DNA of 64,000 bases from Gemmatimonadaceae bacterium (GCA_026706075.1 JAPOZM010000014.1:28902-92901); one strand, 5' to 3'; positions 51,552-62,818 are shown, numbered from the stretch's first letter. Notes: a model not told the origin generated them from the letters alone. Numbers and translations are program-made.

Positions 51552-52265
51552 TCAGACCTCGATGGCGTAGAGGCGGTTGGCCGCCGGCAGGGTGACGCGC
51601 TCCGAGTAGTGGAAGACCTCGGCCGCCTCCGGCGACTCGCCGGTCGGGGTCGGCACCTCGACCACGAAATCGGCGAACCCCGGGACGTTGAAGGCGACGA
51701 AGGCCAGCCGCAGGGCGTCGACGCTGCGTTCGGGGCGGCGGGACAGGTCGGGCAGGACCACGGGACCGGTGTCGACCTGGTAGATCCCCGGGCCGCGGCG
51801 GGTGTTCATCGTCTTCACCGGCGCCTCGATGATTGCGCGCAGGCCGGTGGCGGGGTCGGCGATCTCGGTCTGCGAGACCAGCGGCAGGTGGGCGTAGGTC
51901 GCCTCCAGGATCTGGTCCTGGCTGGTCAGCTCCCGGGCCGGCCCCTCCACCAGCCGGTAGCTCTGTCCGTCCCACCAGCCGCCGGCCTCGCGGACCTCGC
52001 GGTAGCCGTCGTGGCGGACGGACTTGCGCCGGAAGACGATCCCCCACCTGGGCCCGAAGACGGGCAGGAAGTCGTAGTTGTCCCGCAGGAAGAGGTCCTT
52101 CTCGGCGAAGGTGTCCTCGCTCTTGCACGACCCGCACTGCACGTAGTCCTCGTGGGTCCCGGCGCGCTCGTCGATCCAGCGGGTGCGCGACTCCACCCAG
52201 AAGCGGACCTCGTTGGCGGGAGCCCGGCCGATGACGAAGGAGCGTCCGTAGTCGAGGGGCGTCAT
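51552..52265 (-). CDS. Conserved-looking hypothetical protein
   Basis: A 237-aa protein I do not recognise. No signal peptide or membrane segment is obvious. It begins MTPLDYGRSFVIGRAPANEV and has many aromatic and charged residues, with one CxxC pair in YVQCGSCKSED (about residues 42-45) and GPRWGIVFRRKSVRH. The amino-acid mix fits a beta-rich cytoplasmic fold. The ATG at 52265 overlaps the DUF362 gene's stop by four bases, and DUF72 follows by two bases, so it is co-expressed with both. Confidence 0.7.
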   Translation of the reverse strand: MTPLDYGRSFVIGRAPANEVRFWVESRTRWIDERAGTHEDYVQCGSCKSEDTFAEKDLFLRDNYDFLPVFGPRWGIVFRRKSVRHDGYREVREAGGWWDGQSYRLVEGPARELTSQDQILEATYAHLPLVSQTEIADPATGLRAIIEAPVKTMNTRRGPGIYQVDTGPVVLPDLSRRPERSVDALRLAFVAFNVPGFADFVVEVPTPTGESPEAAEVFHYSERVTLPAANRLYAIEV

Positions 52266-55200
52266 GGGGCCGGGACCGCCCAGAGGGTGACCTCGACCTC
52301 GTGGGTGAGCCGGCGCCAGCGGAAGTCGGTGGTGCGCACCACCGCGGTCCAGCCGTTGTCGGCGGAGGGGCTCTGGCGGATCTCGTACCAGCCCTCCCCC
52401 TCCGTCTCGAGGGCGAAGAGCCAACCCCCTTCCTCGGGCACGGGGCCGTGGACCTCGGTGGTCACCTCCTCCGCCTCGCGGCCGGTCAGCCAGGTGTACC
52501 TCAGGCCTTCGGCATTGTCGTAGTGGATCTCGTAGACCCCTCCGGCGTGGCCCGAGCGCCAGGTGAAGAGCCGCACGCCGCGGTCCTTCTCGCTCAGGGG
52601 ATCCTCGACCGGCGGCGGGATCGGACCGCGGTCGAGCAGGTCGGAGAGGGCCTGCAGCGCCTCCCTCTCCAGGCGCCGGGCCGCCCGAACGCGCGCCCTG
52701 GCCTTCTCCGGCTCGATCTTCGTGCTGTCCGCTTCCCCCTCGAAGACGCCGAGGTCCCGCTGCAGCCCGCCGGTCTCCTCGTCCAGCTCGTCCGCCAGCC
52801 CCTGGTAAGCCGTCCCCGCGGCCTGGAGCAGCTCGCGCCGACGGCCGGGGCCTTCGCGGCCAGCCGCGGCCAGGAGGAACCCCGCCGCCATCCTGCGAGC
52901 CTCGATCAGCTCCGGCAGCTCATCCAGACCTACATCCGCGAGCCAGACCCGTGCCTCGCGGGACCCGGCGAGCCACTCCTCCGTCCACGGGAGCCGCTCC
53001 CAGTCCCGGACCCAGCTGTCCCAGGCGTGGAGCCCGGCCGGCCGCCTGTGGGCGCCCCAAGGCTCGGGCTGGTCCTCGGTCCAGACGGCCAGACCCATCT
53101 CCAGGGCGAGGGCGGCGGCGCTGTCCACGAGGGCGCCCTCGGACAGGGGCTCGCCCGCCCTCTCCACCACCAGGAAGGGACAGTTGCGCCACAGGCGGTC
53201 GGGAAACCGGGCCCACCACTGGTCCTCGACGAGGCCCCATCCCTCTTCCTCCGGCCCGAGCTCGTAGAGCTCGATCCCCGCCGCCGTCTCGCGGTAGCCG
53301 GCGGCCACCTTCCACCGCCGGCCGTACCCGATCACCACCGGCAGGTCCCAGGAGAGCCAGCCCTTGATCTCCTTGAGGCTCTCCCGCGCCTTGAAGCCGC
53401 TGGAGACGCTGTATCCCAGGCCGAGCCACTCGAGCATGCGCGGGGGCTCGGGACCGTACCTGGGCCACCCGAGCGGAGAGTAGGGGCCCGAGTAGCCGCC
53501 GGACCAGAACGGGGGGCGGCTCAGCGCCGCCAGGGTGAGGCTGTCGAGATCCGCCCGCCGGAGCCCCGCCGCGTCCGCCGCGGCGCCGAGGAGGCTCTCG
53601 TTGGTGAGCTGCGGAAGCCGATCCAGAAGGATCGAGTCGGGGGCGGTCAGGGCCGCCTCGAGGGGCTCTCCCCTGCCGAGATCCCCCGCGCTCTCCTCGG
53701 AGAACCAGCCGTCGTAGATGTCCTCGGAGCGGACCCGGGCCGCGGGCGACCGGGGGTCGGCGCCGGTGACGCTGTAGCGGACGCCGGGGTAGCGGTTACC
53801 GGCGAAGAGCGGATCGTCGATCGGCTCGCAGACATTGAAGGAGAAGTCGAAGCGCCCCCGCCTCTGGGAGGCGCGCACGAGGAGCCGGTGCTCGCCGGCC
53901 TCCAGGTATCCCGGAAACTGCACCTGCCCCAGCATGTGGCGGCGGCGGCCCTCGAACTCGTAGAGCGGCTCCCCGTCGATCCAGACGGAGAGGTCCTCGT
54001 CCGAGCCGAGCCAGAACCGCACCGAGTCGGAACGCGCCATGGTGAAGGTGGTGTAGGCGTACACGGCGCAGTGGATGGGATCGTCGAAGTGGCTGTCGAG
54101 GTCGATCTTGTCGTGGCCGAACCAGGTGACCTCGGACCAGCCGCCGCGGCCGGGCTCGGGGCGCAGCCCGGCCACCTCGCCCGCCGTGAACCGGTGGTCG
54201 CGCTCCACCGGACCCAGGAGCGTCCAACGCCGGGGGCCCATGCCGTAGTTGGCCTGCTCCGCCCAGTCGCCGCCGCCGTAGTCGACGCCGGCCTTGACCC
54301 AGCGCATGGCCAGGGAGTCCACGTCGCCGCCGAGGACGCGGATGTTCTCGTAGGCGCCCGGTCCCCGGCCCTGCTGCCAGGCCAGGTCGGCGAACTCGAA
54401 GTCGTCCGGGTTGAAGCCCATGAGCCGGGCCACCACGAGGTCGGTGGCCACCGGGTCGGCGCCGGCGACGATCGTGTTGGCGCGCCGGGGCGTGCCGCCG
54501 AAGGCGCCGCCCTCGCTGCCGGCGATCATGTCGACCACGTTCAGATCGACCTCGGTCAGGCCCCACAGATCGACCCAGCACTCGTCCTGCACGCGCGGGG
54601 CGTGGGGGATGCCGGCGGGCCGGCGGTCGGTGCCGCTGCCCTTGTTCCAGCCGTAGATGTGCCCGGGAAGGATGCCGAGGTGGTTCTTCATCGACGCCGT
54701 GATCTTGGCCCCGTGGGTCTTGGCCACGGGGCAGTTGATCCAGGCGTCGGCCTCGACGATGGTGGCGGCGATGTCGTAGTCCGCGTCGGCCAGGCCTCCT
54801 CCCCGGGGCGCCAGGCGGACGGGGCGGTCGAAGTTGAGGTCGACGCACTCGATGTCGACGCCCCGCTGGCGCAGCTCGCTTACCGTGGCCCGGTGCCCGG
54901 CGATCTCGAAGCCGTCGGCCACCCTGTACTCCTGGTCGGTGCTGTCCTTCAGCGACGGGCTGATCCAGCCGCCGGCGCCCTCGGCGATGGAGATGCGCGC
55001 CCCCGGAGCCGCCTCGTGGACCAGGATCGCCACGGCCCGCACCACGCGGGCGTCGGTGACGATGCCGGAGCCGGAGGAGGAGGGTATGGTGACGTTCGCC
55101 TTGATCGCCACCCATTGCGCCGTGTCGGGCACGAAGGCCCCCATGCCCCCCACGAGATCGACGGCGCGGCGCACCATCTCCAGGACCTGGCCGGCGGTGA

Positions 55201-55396
55201 GGGAATCGGTTCGCGCGGCGGGCGCGGCCAGGGACGCGTCGTCTGAGGGGACGACGCCGACCTCGAAGGAACGGGCCGCTGTCGGCGTGTACGGGAACAG
55301 GGCGAGCAGGAGGAGGACGAGGATCGGGCGGACTCGTTTCAGGACGACTCTCCCGGCTGAGGATTCAGGGGGAATCAGCGGACGCCCCCGGAACAT
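52262..55396 (-). CDS. DUF362-domain secreted protein with PA14-like region
   Basis: A protein of about 1,030-1,044 aa. A signal-type stretch (KRVRPILVLLLLALFPYTPTAARS) precedes a DUF362 domain (about residues 30-380): QWVAIKANVTIP, GSGIVTDARVVRAV, NCPVAKTHGAKITASMKNHLGI. A PA14-like sugar-binding region follows (DEDLSVWIDGEPLYEFEG, LEAGEHRLLVRAS). The remainder is unrecognised. The first in-frame ATG is at 55396, but a CTG at 55342, with GGGAGAG five bases upstream, would put the signal peptide exactly at the N-terminus. The longer open frame upstream is a shadow of the divergent CPBP gene. Function unknown. Confidence 0.8.
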   Translation of the reverse strand: MFRGRPLIPPESSAGRVVLKRVRPILVLLLLALFPYTPTAARSFEVGVVPSDDASLAAPAARTDSLTAGQVLEMVRRAVDLVGGMGAFVPDTAQWVAIKANVTIPSSSGSGIVTDARVVRAVAILVHEAAPGARISIAEGAGGWISPSLKDSTDQEYRVADGFEIAGHRATVSELRQRGVDIECVDLNFDRPVRLAPRGGGLADADYDIAATIVEADAWINCPVAKTHGAKITASMKNHLGILPGHIYGWNKGSGTDRRPAGIPHAPRVQDECWVDLWGLTEVDLNVVDMIAGSEGGAFGGTPRRANTIVAGADPVATDLVVARLMGFNPDDFEFADLAWQQGRGPGAYENIRVLGGDVDSLAMRWVKAGVDYGGGDWAEQANYGMGPRRWTLLGPVERDHRFTAGEVAGLRPEPGRGGWSEVTWFGHDKIDLDSHFDDPIHCAVYAYTTFTMARSDSVRFWLGSDEDLSVWIDGEPLYEFEGRRRHMLGQVQFPGYLEAGEHRLLVRASQRRGRFDFSFNVCEPIDDPLFAGNRYPGVRYSVTGADPRSPAARVRSEDIYDGWFSEESAGDLGRGEPLEAALTAPDSILLDRLPQLTNESLLGAAADAAGLRRADLDSLTLAALSRPPFWSGGYSGPYSPLGWPRYGPEPPRMLEWLGLGYSVSSGFKARESLKEIKGWLSWDLPVVIGYGRRWKVAAGYRETAAGIELYELGPEEEGWGLVEDQWWARFPDRLWRNCPFLVVERAGEPLSEGALVDSAAALALEMGLAVWTEDQPEPWGAHRRPAGLHAWDSWVRDWERLPWTEEWLAGSREARVWLADVGLDELPELIEARRMAAGFLLAAAGREGPGRRRELLQAAGTAYQGLADELDEETGGLQRDLGVFEGEADSTKIEPEKARARVRAARRLEREALQALSDLLDRGPIPPPVEDPLSEKDRGVRLFTWRSGHAGGVYEIHYDNAEGLRYTWLTGREAEEVTTEVHGPVPEEGGWLFALETEGEGWYEIRQSPSADNGWTAVVRTTDFRWRRLTHEVEVTLWAVPAP

Positions 55397-55422
55397 TGTC
55401 AACGGGGAGGCTCTCCGGCCCG

Positions 55423-55454
55423 TTGACCCTCGGCCGGGGCGCGCCCAATATACC
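55423..55454 (+). promoter_or_regulatory. Candidate promoter of the CPBP gene, giving a nearly leaderless transcript
   Basis: TTGACC (55423-55428) is followed by AATATACC (55447-55454); the best -10 reading is AATATA at 18-base spacing. Transcription would start about 55459, only a few bases before the ATG at 55463, which has no ribosome site. Confidence 0.35.
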
Positions 55455-55462
55455 CCCCCGCC

Positions 55463-58400
55463 ATGGAACGCCGTCTCGACCGCAACGATCTCCGCCTCCT
55501 CCTGGGATGCGCCATCCTGACCGTCATCGGCCTGGCGGTGGGGGCGCGCTTCTTCTACGACGCCTTCCCCGAGGCGACGATCGACTTCGACCTGACCCGC
55601 GGCGAGGCCCGGGATCAGGCCGCCTCCTTCCTCCAGGACCGGGGGTTCGACCTCGACGGCTACCGGCAGGCGGCTCTCTTCCGCTACGACGACAACGCCA
55701 AGACCTTCCTCGAGCGCGAGCTGGGCCTCGAGGGGGCCAGCGCCGTCATCGGCGATCCGGTGCGCCTGTGGCGCTGGAGCAACCGCTGGTTCCGGGAGCG
55801 GCAGAAGGAGGAGTTCCGGGTCGAGCACACGACCGCCGGCGACCTCGTCGGCTTCCGCCACCGGATCGAGGAGGAGGCCGCCGGCGCCAGCCTGTCCCAG
55901 GCCGAGGCCCGGGAGCTGGCGCAGGGGTTCCTGTCGGAAGCGATGGGCCTGGACCTGGACCGGCTGGAGTTCGTCGAGGCGACGACCATCGAACGGCCCA
56001 ACCGGGTGGACCACGCCTTCACCTGGAAGCTGGCCGGCTTCGAGGTCTCCGGCTCCAGCTACCGGTACCGCGTCGGCGTGCAGGGGGGCGAGGTGGGCAG
56101 CTTCACCGAGTTCCTCAAGGTTCCGGAGGCCTGGACCCGGGACTACCAGGAGCTGCGTTCCCGCAACGAGACCACCGGCCTGGTGGCCGCCCTCTTCCTG
56201 TTCGCCACCTGGTTGGCCCTGCTGGTCCGCCTCGTGTCGAGCATCCGGCACCAGGACGTGCGCTGGCGATTCGCCCTCGTCCTCGGGGGCATCGCCTTCG
56301 TCCTCAGCTTCCTGGCCGAGATCAACGCCCTGCCGGTGGCGGTCTACAACTTCGACACCACCGGCACCTTCGGCAGCTTCCTGGCCCAGGGCGTGCTGCA
56401 GGCCGCGGCGATCGCCCTGGCCATCGGTCTGGCCATCGCCTTCGTCGTCGCCGGCGGCGAGCCGGAGTACCGCCGCTGGTACGGGGACCACATCCGCCAG
56501 TCGAAGCAGTTCCTGCCGCAGGGGATCCGCACCAAGCGCTTCCTCACGGGCAGCGTCATCGGGGTGACCATGACGGCGTTGTTCGTGGCCTACCAGAGCG
56601 TGTTCTACGTGGTGGCCGAACGCTTCGGGGCCTGGAGCCCGGCCCAGATCCCCTACCAGGAGATGGTCAACACCTACATCCCCTGGGTCGTGGTGCTCCT
56701 CATCGGCTTCCTGCCCGCCGTCTCCGAGGAGTTCACCTCCCGGGCCTTCTCCATCCCCTTCCTGCAGCGGCTCCTGCGGCACCGCTGGGCGGCGGTCCTG
56801 ATCTCCGCCGCCATCTGGGGGTTCGCCCACGCCGGCTATCCGCAGCAGCCCTTCTGGATCCGCGGTCTCGAGGTCGGGCTCGCAGGGGTCGTGGTGGGCT
56901 ACGTCTTCGTGCGCTGGGGCCTTCTGCCGGTCCTGGTCTGGCACTACATGATCGATGCCTTCTACACGGCCCTGATCCTGCTGCGGTCCAGCGACCCCTA
57001 CTTCGTGCTCTCGGCGGCCCTGTCCGTAGGTCTCCTGCTGCTGCCCCTCGCGGCGGCGGTGGTCCTCTACCTGCGGCGGGGGTCCTTCGTCGACGCCGGG
57101 CCCCTGCTGAACCGCGAAGACAGCGCCCCCCTGGAGTCCACGGCCCCCGCCCGCCCGGCGGAATCGGCCCCCGAGGAGACCCCTCCGGAAGCCGCCGACT
57201 ACCGTCCTCTGAACCGGAGGCGCCTCGCAGTCGCCGCCGCGGGGGTGCTGGCGGCGCTGGTGGTCTTCGCTATCGAGAAGCCGGACCTGGCCCCGGAGGT
57301 CGACTACCGTCTGACCTCGGGGGAGGCCCTCGCCGAGGGCCGCCGGCAGCTGGCCGCCCTGGGAGTCGACGTCGACTCCTGGCGCACGGTGGTGACCCAG
57401 TCGACCCCCTGGCACGGGTCCGCCGTGGAGTACCGCGACGAGCGCGCCGGGCCGGAGGCCGCGACGGCGCTCTACGAGGACGATCTGGCGCCGGCCCTGT
57501 GGCAGCTGCGGCTCTTCCGGCCCGGGGAGAAGGAGGAGTGGGAGGTCCGGCTGCGGCCGGAGGACGGCGAGGTCTACGACATCCGCCACCAGCTCGCCGA
57601 GGAGGCCCCGGGGGACAGTCTGTCCGAGGAGGAGGCGAAGGCCGTGGCCCTGGACCACCTGCGAGCCTTCCGGCTCGACCCTTCCGCCTTCGTGCTGAAG
57701 GAGGCCTCCGCCGAGGACCTGCCCGGGCGCCGCGACCACTGGTTCGTGTGGGAGGCGAAGGAGGGCGACCGGCGCAACCTCGACGAGGCCCGGTTCCGCT
57801 GCCGGGTGCACGTGGCCGGCGACAAGGCCGCCGACCTGGACCGGTTCATCAAGCTGCCCGAGGACTGGCTGCGGGAACGCCGCGAGGGCTCCTGGTGGCG
57901 CACGATCCTGGAGTGGACGCCCGTGGGGGTGGCCATCGCCGTCTCCGTGCACCTGCTGGTGCTGCTCGTGGGGCACATCCGCTCGGGAACGCTGGCCTGG
58001 AGGCGGCCCCTCCGGCTCGGCCTCTTCGCGGCCTCGGTCTTCGCCCTGAGCCAGGCGAACGAGCTGCCCGCGTTCTACGCCTTGTACCGGACCGAGATTC
58101 CCCTGACCCTCTACCTGATCAGCGGCCTGGCAGGCTTCCTCCTCGGATCGATCCTGCTGGGGCTCCTCGTGTCCCTGGGCGCCGGCCTCTGCGGCGCCCT
58201 CTACCCGGCGGCCGGGGACGGCATGAGCCGGCACGGCCTGCGCCTGCAGCTGCGCGACGCCGTCCCCCTCTCCATCCTCGCCACCGCCGGGGGACTGGCC
58301 CTGAACCGGCTCTCGGGGATCCTGGCCGCCGCCTTCCCCGCCGGGGCCCCTTCACCGTTTCCCGAGATCCCGGCCGTCGGCTCCTGGGCCCCCGCCGTGG

Positions 58401-58864
58401 GCGGTCTCCTGGACGCCGTAGGGAGAGGGCTGGTCCTGCCCCTGGCCGCCGGCGTCCTCGTGTACTACACCGTCCGCGTCCTCCGCCGCCCGCCGCTGGT
58501 GATCCTGGTCGTCCTCGCCCTGGGGGCGGCCATGGCCGGCGCCGACGCCCATCGGCCGGCCGAGTTCCTCTACGACCTGGGCTGGTTCGTCCTGACCGCC
58601 GCGGTACTGGCCGGCGCGGTGTACTGGCTGTTCCGCGGCAATGCCGCCGCCTACGCCCTCGCCGGCTTCCTGTTCACCGCCGTGGACCGCGGCCTCGGTC
58701 TGCTGGACCAGTCGGCGTTCGCGGCCCAGGGCTGGGCGCTGCTCGTCCTGACCGCGGCGTTGCTGGTGGGTCTGTGGCTGCTCGCCTGGCGGGGAGGCCC
58801 CCACGAGGAGGCCGGAGCAGGTTCCGACACACCGGCAGGCGACCTGCCGGCGCCCCGGTCCTGA
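55463..58864 (+). CDS. CPBP-family intramembrane protease with internal duplication
   Basis: A 1133-aa membrane protein. The first half (about 41-560) has a PepSY-like extracytoplasmic segment, then membrane helices with the CPBP signatures SEEFTSR (Glu422-Glu423, Arg427), GFAHAGYP (His456) and HYMIDAFY (His494). The second half (about 614-1110) repeats the same plan, beginning DYRLTSGEALAEG against DFDLTRGEARDQA, but shows no EExxxR or His motifs, so it looks catalytically dead. CPBP proteases include the CAAX prenyl proteases and bacteriocin-immunity proteins. The gene is divergent from DUF362 and its stop overlaps the next start (TGATG). Confidence 0.88.
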   Translation: MERRLDRNDLRLLLGCAILTVIGLAVGARFFYDAFPEATIDFDLTRGEARDQAASFLQDRGFDLDGYRQAALFRYDDNAKTFLERELGLEGASAVIGDPVRLWRWSNRWFRERQKEEFRVEHTTAGDLVGFRHRIEEEAAGASLSQAEARELAQGFLSEAMGLDLDRLEFVEATTIERPNRVDHAFTWKLAGFEVSGSSYRYRVGVQGGEVGSFTEFLKVPEAWTRDYQELRSRNETTGLVAALFLFATWLALLVRLVSSIRHQDVRWRFALVLGGIAFVLSFLAEINALPVAVYNFDTTGTFGSFLAQGVLQAAAIALAIGLAIAFVVAGGEPEYRRWYGDHIRQSKQFLPQGIRTKRFLTGSVIGVTMTALFVAYQSVFYVVAERFGAWSPAQIPYQEMVNTYIPWVVVLLIGFLPAVSEEFTSRAFSIPFLQRLLRHRWAAVLISAAIWGFAHAGYPQQPFWIRGLEVGLAGVVVGYVFVRWGLLPVLVWHYMIDAFYTALILLRSSDPYFVLSAALSVGLLLLPLAAAVVLYLRRGSFVDAGPLLNREDSAPLESTAPARPAESAPEETPPEAADYRPLNRRRLAVAAAGVLAALVVFAIEKPDLAPEVDYRLTSGEALAEGRRQLAALGVDVDSWRTVVTQSTPWHGSAVEYRDERAGPEAATALYEDDLAPALWQLRLFRPGEKEEWEVRLRPEDGEVYDIRHQLAEEAPGDSLSEEEAKAVALDHLRAFRLDPSAFVLKEASAEDLPGRRDHWFVWEAKEGDRRNLDEARFRCRVHVAGDKAADLDRFIKLPEDWLRERREGSWWRTILEWTPVGVAIAVSVHLLVLLVGHIRSGTLAWRRPLRLGLFAASVFALSQANELPAFYALYRTEIPLTLYLISGLAGFLLGSILLGLLVSLGAGLCGALYPAAGDGMSRHGLRLQLRDAVPLSILATAGGLALNRLSGILAAAFPAGAPSPFPEIPAVGSWAPAVGGLLDAVGRGLVLPLAAGVLVYYTVRVLRRPPLVILVVLALGAAMAGADAHRPAEFLYDLGWFVLTAAVLAGAVYWLFRGNAAAYALAGFLFTAVDRGLGLLDQSAFAAQGWALLVLTAALLVGLWLLAWRGGPHEEAGAGSDTPAGDLPAPRS

Positions 58865-60309
58865 TGCACCTCCTGGTCACCGGCGCCTCCGGCCGCGTCG
58901 GCACCTGTGTCGTGGGCGGTCTGCGGGCCCGGGGCCACCGGGTGCGCGCCTTCGACCGCCGGCCTCCCGCCGAGGGCGGCGGGGAGTTCCTCCAGGGGGA
59001 CCTGGGGGACTTCGACCGGGTCCGCCGCGCCGTGGACGGCGTCGACGCGGTGATCCACCTCGGGGGCAACGCCGGCGAGCGGCCCTGGCCGGAGATCGCC
59101 AACAACAACTACATCGGCTGCTACCACGTCTTCGAGGCGGCCCGGGAGGCAGGGATCCGGCGCGTCGTCTTCGCCAGCCGCGCCGGCCTGCTGTGGCTCT
59201 ACCCGGACAGCGTGCAGCGCCGCGTGGAGATGATGCCGCGCCCCCTCGGCCTCTACGACAACAGCAAGCTCTTCGGTGAGATGCTGGGCTCCATGTACGC
59301 GTCGCGCTTCGACATGGAGTGCGTCTGCGTGCGCATCGGCAACTTCAGCGTCGACCGCGATCAGCCCGGACACCCCCACCAGCTCAGCCACGGCGACTGC
59401 GTCCGCCTCTTCGAGCAGGCCGTCACCCATCCCGTGGCGGGCTTCGAGATCGTCTTCGGCGTCTCCGCCAGCGACTGGCCCCTCTACGACCTCGACCACG
59501 GCCGGCGGGCGATCGGCTACGAGCCGCGGGACATCTCCCATGTCCCGGAGGCGGAGCGCACCTTCCGCGGCGACGAGGGTCCGGCCGAGCCCCTGTCGGA
59601 CCAACCGCCCCGCCGGGTACTGATCACCGGGGCCGCGGGGCAGGTGGGGCGCGTGGTGGCCCGCGGCCTGCGGGGCCGCTACGAGGTCCGCGGGATGGAC
59701 CGGGTGGCGATGCCGGAGCTCTCCGACACCGTGGTAGCCCCTCTCGGCGACTTCGAGGCCTGCCTGCGGGCCACCCGGGAGGTGGACGCCGTCGTCCACC
59801 TGGGCGGAACGCCCAGCGGCGGCTCCCCCTGGGAGGAGGTGTGGTCCTCCAACTTCGTCGGCACCTGGCACATGATGGAGGCGGCCCGGATCAACCGCGT
59901 GCCCCGGGTCGCCTACGCCAGCCGCGCCGGCATCCTCTCCCCCTACCCGCGGGACCTGCAGCGCACCGTCGACCTCTTCCCGAAGCCGGAGACCTACTAC
60001 ACGATCAGCAAGGTTTTCGGAGAGGGCCTGGGGCACACCTGGGCCTGGCGCCACGGCACCCGCTTTGTCGGCGTGCGCATCGGCAACTTCTCACTGGAGC
60101 GCGACCAGCCCGGGCACCCCCACCAGCTGGGGCACGAGGACGCGGTGCGCGTCTTCGAGGCGGCGATCACCCACACGGGGTCGACGTACGAGATCGTCTT
60201 CGGGGTGTCGGACAGCGACTGGCCGCTCTACGACGTCGACCACGGCCGGCGGGCGATCGGCTACGAGCCCGCCCAGCGCAGTATCGTCCCGGAGGCGGAG
60301 CGCAACTAG
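58864..60309 (+). CDS. Fused tandem NAD-dependent epimerase/dehydratase protein
   Basis: A 481-aa protein with two complete extended-SDR domains in one chain. Domain 1 (1-245) has GASGRVG, VIHLGGNAGE and YDNSKLFGE. Domain 2 (about 250-481) has GAAGQVG, VVHLGGTPSG and YYTISKVFGE. Both halves share the block VRIGNFS..RDQPGHPHQL and end with DHGRRAIGYEP. The length of each half fits uronate dehydrogenase-type enzymes (about 250-265 aa). The ATG at 58864 shares a base with the CPBP stop. Substrate unknown; a stable in-chain dimer is one possible reason for the fusion. Confidence 0.88.
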   Translation: MHLLVTGASGRVGTCVVGGLRARGHRVRAFDRRPPAEGGGEFLQGDLGDFDRVRRAVDGVDAVIHLGGNAGERPWPEIANNNYIGCYHVFEAAREAGIRRVVFASRAGLLWLYPDSVQRRVEMMPRPLGLYDNSKLFGEMLGSMYASRFDMECVCVRIGNFSVDRDQPGHPHQLSHGDCVRLFEQAVTHPVAGFEIVFGVSASDWPLYDLDHGRRAIGYEPRDISHVPEAERTFRGDEGPAEPLSDQPPRRVLITGAAGQVGRVVARGLRGRYEVRGMDRVAMPELSDTVVAPLGDFEACLRATREVDAVVHLGGTPSGGSPWEEVWSSNFVGTWHMMEAARINRVPRVAYASRAGILSPYPRDLQRTVDLFPKPETYYTISKVFGEGLGHTWAWRHGTRFVGVRIGNFSLERDQPGHPHQLGHEDAVRVFEAAITHTGSTYEIVFGVSDSDWPLYDVDHGRRAIGYEPAQRSIVPEAERN

Positions 60310-60322
60310 ACGCCGACGAGCG

Positions 60323-62107
<1,785 letters not shown>

Positions 62108-62123
62108 CGGTATCGGATCTCCT

Positions 62124-62816
62124 TCAGGTCTTGGAAGCCTCGTGCTTCACCAGCGAGGCCATGGCCCGGTACATCCCCCACAAGGACAGCCACACCCAGG
62201 CGGCGGCGATGGGATAGGCCAGCCACGGCAGGCCGAGGTGCGCCGCCAGGATGCCGGCGTCGGTGCGCTCGGCGTAGAGCCACAGGTCGGTGCGGAAGTC
62301 GTGGAGGCTGTAGAGGCAGAGCATCACCCCCAGCCACACGGCGCCGCCCGCCCCGGCCCGCGCCGAGTACATGGCCGTGCAGATCAGCCCCAGGCCCCCG
62401 GCGATGCCGAAGGCGAAGTCGAGCCCGCCCGCGGGGGTGAAGGCCAGGGTCATGCCCAGGGTCGCGGCCCCGATCAGGAGCAGGGCCAGCCGCTGCAGTT
62501 GCGGCAGCGCCCCCGACCAGATCAGCGCCGCGCCGAGCAGGGCCGATCCCAGGTACCCGGCCGACACGATGACCATCGGCCAGCCGCCCCGGGAGAGGGT
62601 GTAGCCGTGCTCGGCCCAGGCGGTGCGCATCTCCAGGACCTCGCCCCCCGTGATCAGGGCGGCGACGGCGTGGCACATCTCGTGGACCATGACCACGAAG
62701 ACCCGGAAGGGCTTGATCCAGACGGTATCCCACAACAGCAGGGCGGCGGCGGCACAGAGCAGGTGAAAGCGGAAACGCCACAGGATCCGGGCCTGGCGGT
62801 GCAGCCCCTTCCACAC
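62124..62816 (-). CDS. M50-family membrane metallopeptidase
   Basis: A 230-aa membrane protein. The zinc motif HExxH is present as VVMVHEMCHAVAALITGG, followed by TLSRGGWPMVIVSAGYLGSALLGAALI, the pattern of the M50B-like (DUF4097-neighbour/SpoIVFB-type) group. Several further hydrophobic segments follow. A second Asp ligand motif is less clear; WLYAERTDAGIL is one candidate. GTG at 62816 lies three bases after the thrS stop. The role is unknown; it sits between two aminoacyl-tRNA synthetase genes. Confidence 0.85.
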   Translation of the reverse strand: MWKGLHRQARILWRFRFHLLCAAAALLLWDTVWIKPFRVFVVMVHEMCHAVAALITGGEVLEMRTAWAEHGYTLSRGGWPMVIVSAGYLGSALLGAALIWSGALPQLQRLALLLIGAATLGMTLAFTPAGGLDFAFGIAGGLGLICTAMYSARAGAGGAVWLGVMLCLYSLHDFRTDLWLYAERTDAGILAAHLGLPWLAYPIAAAWVWLSLWGMYRAMASLVKHEASKT

Positions 62817-62818
62817 GG

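Noticed and set aside
52301..55246. Open frame of 981 codons on the plus strand over the DUF362 gene
   Set aside because: Antisense shadow; the minus-strand protein has a signal sequence and DUF362 motifs.
55397..58234. Upstream extension of the DUF362 frame across the CPBP gene
   Set aside because: The extension is repetitive in composition and lies antisense to a clearly coding membrane protease.
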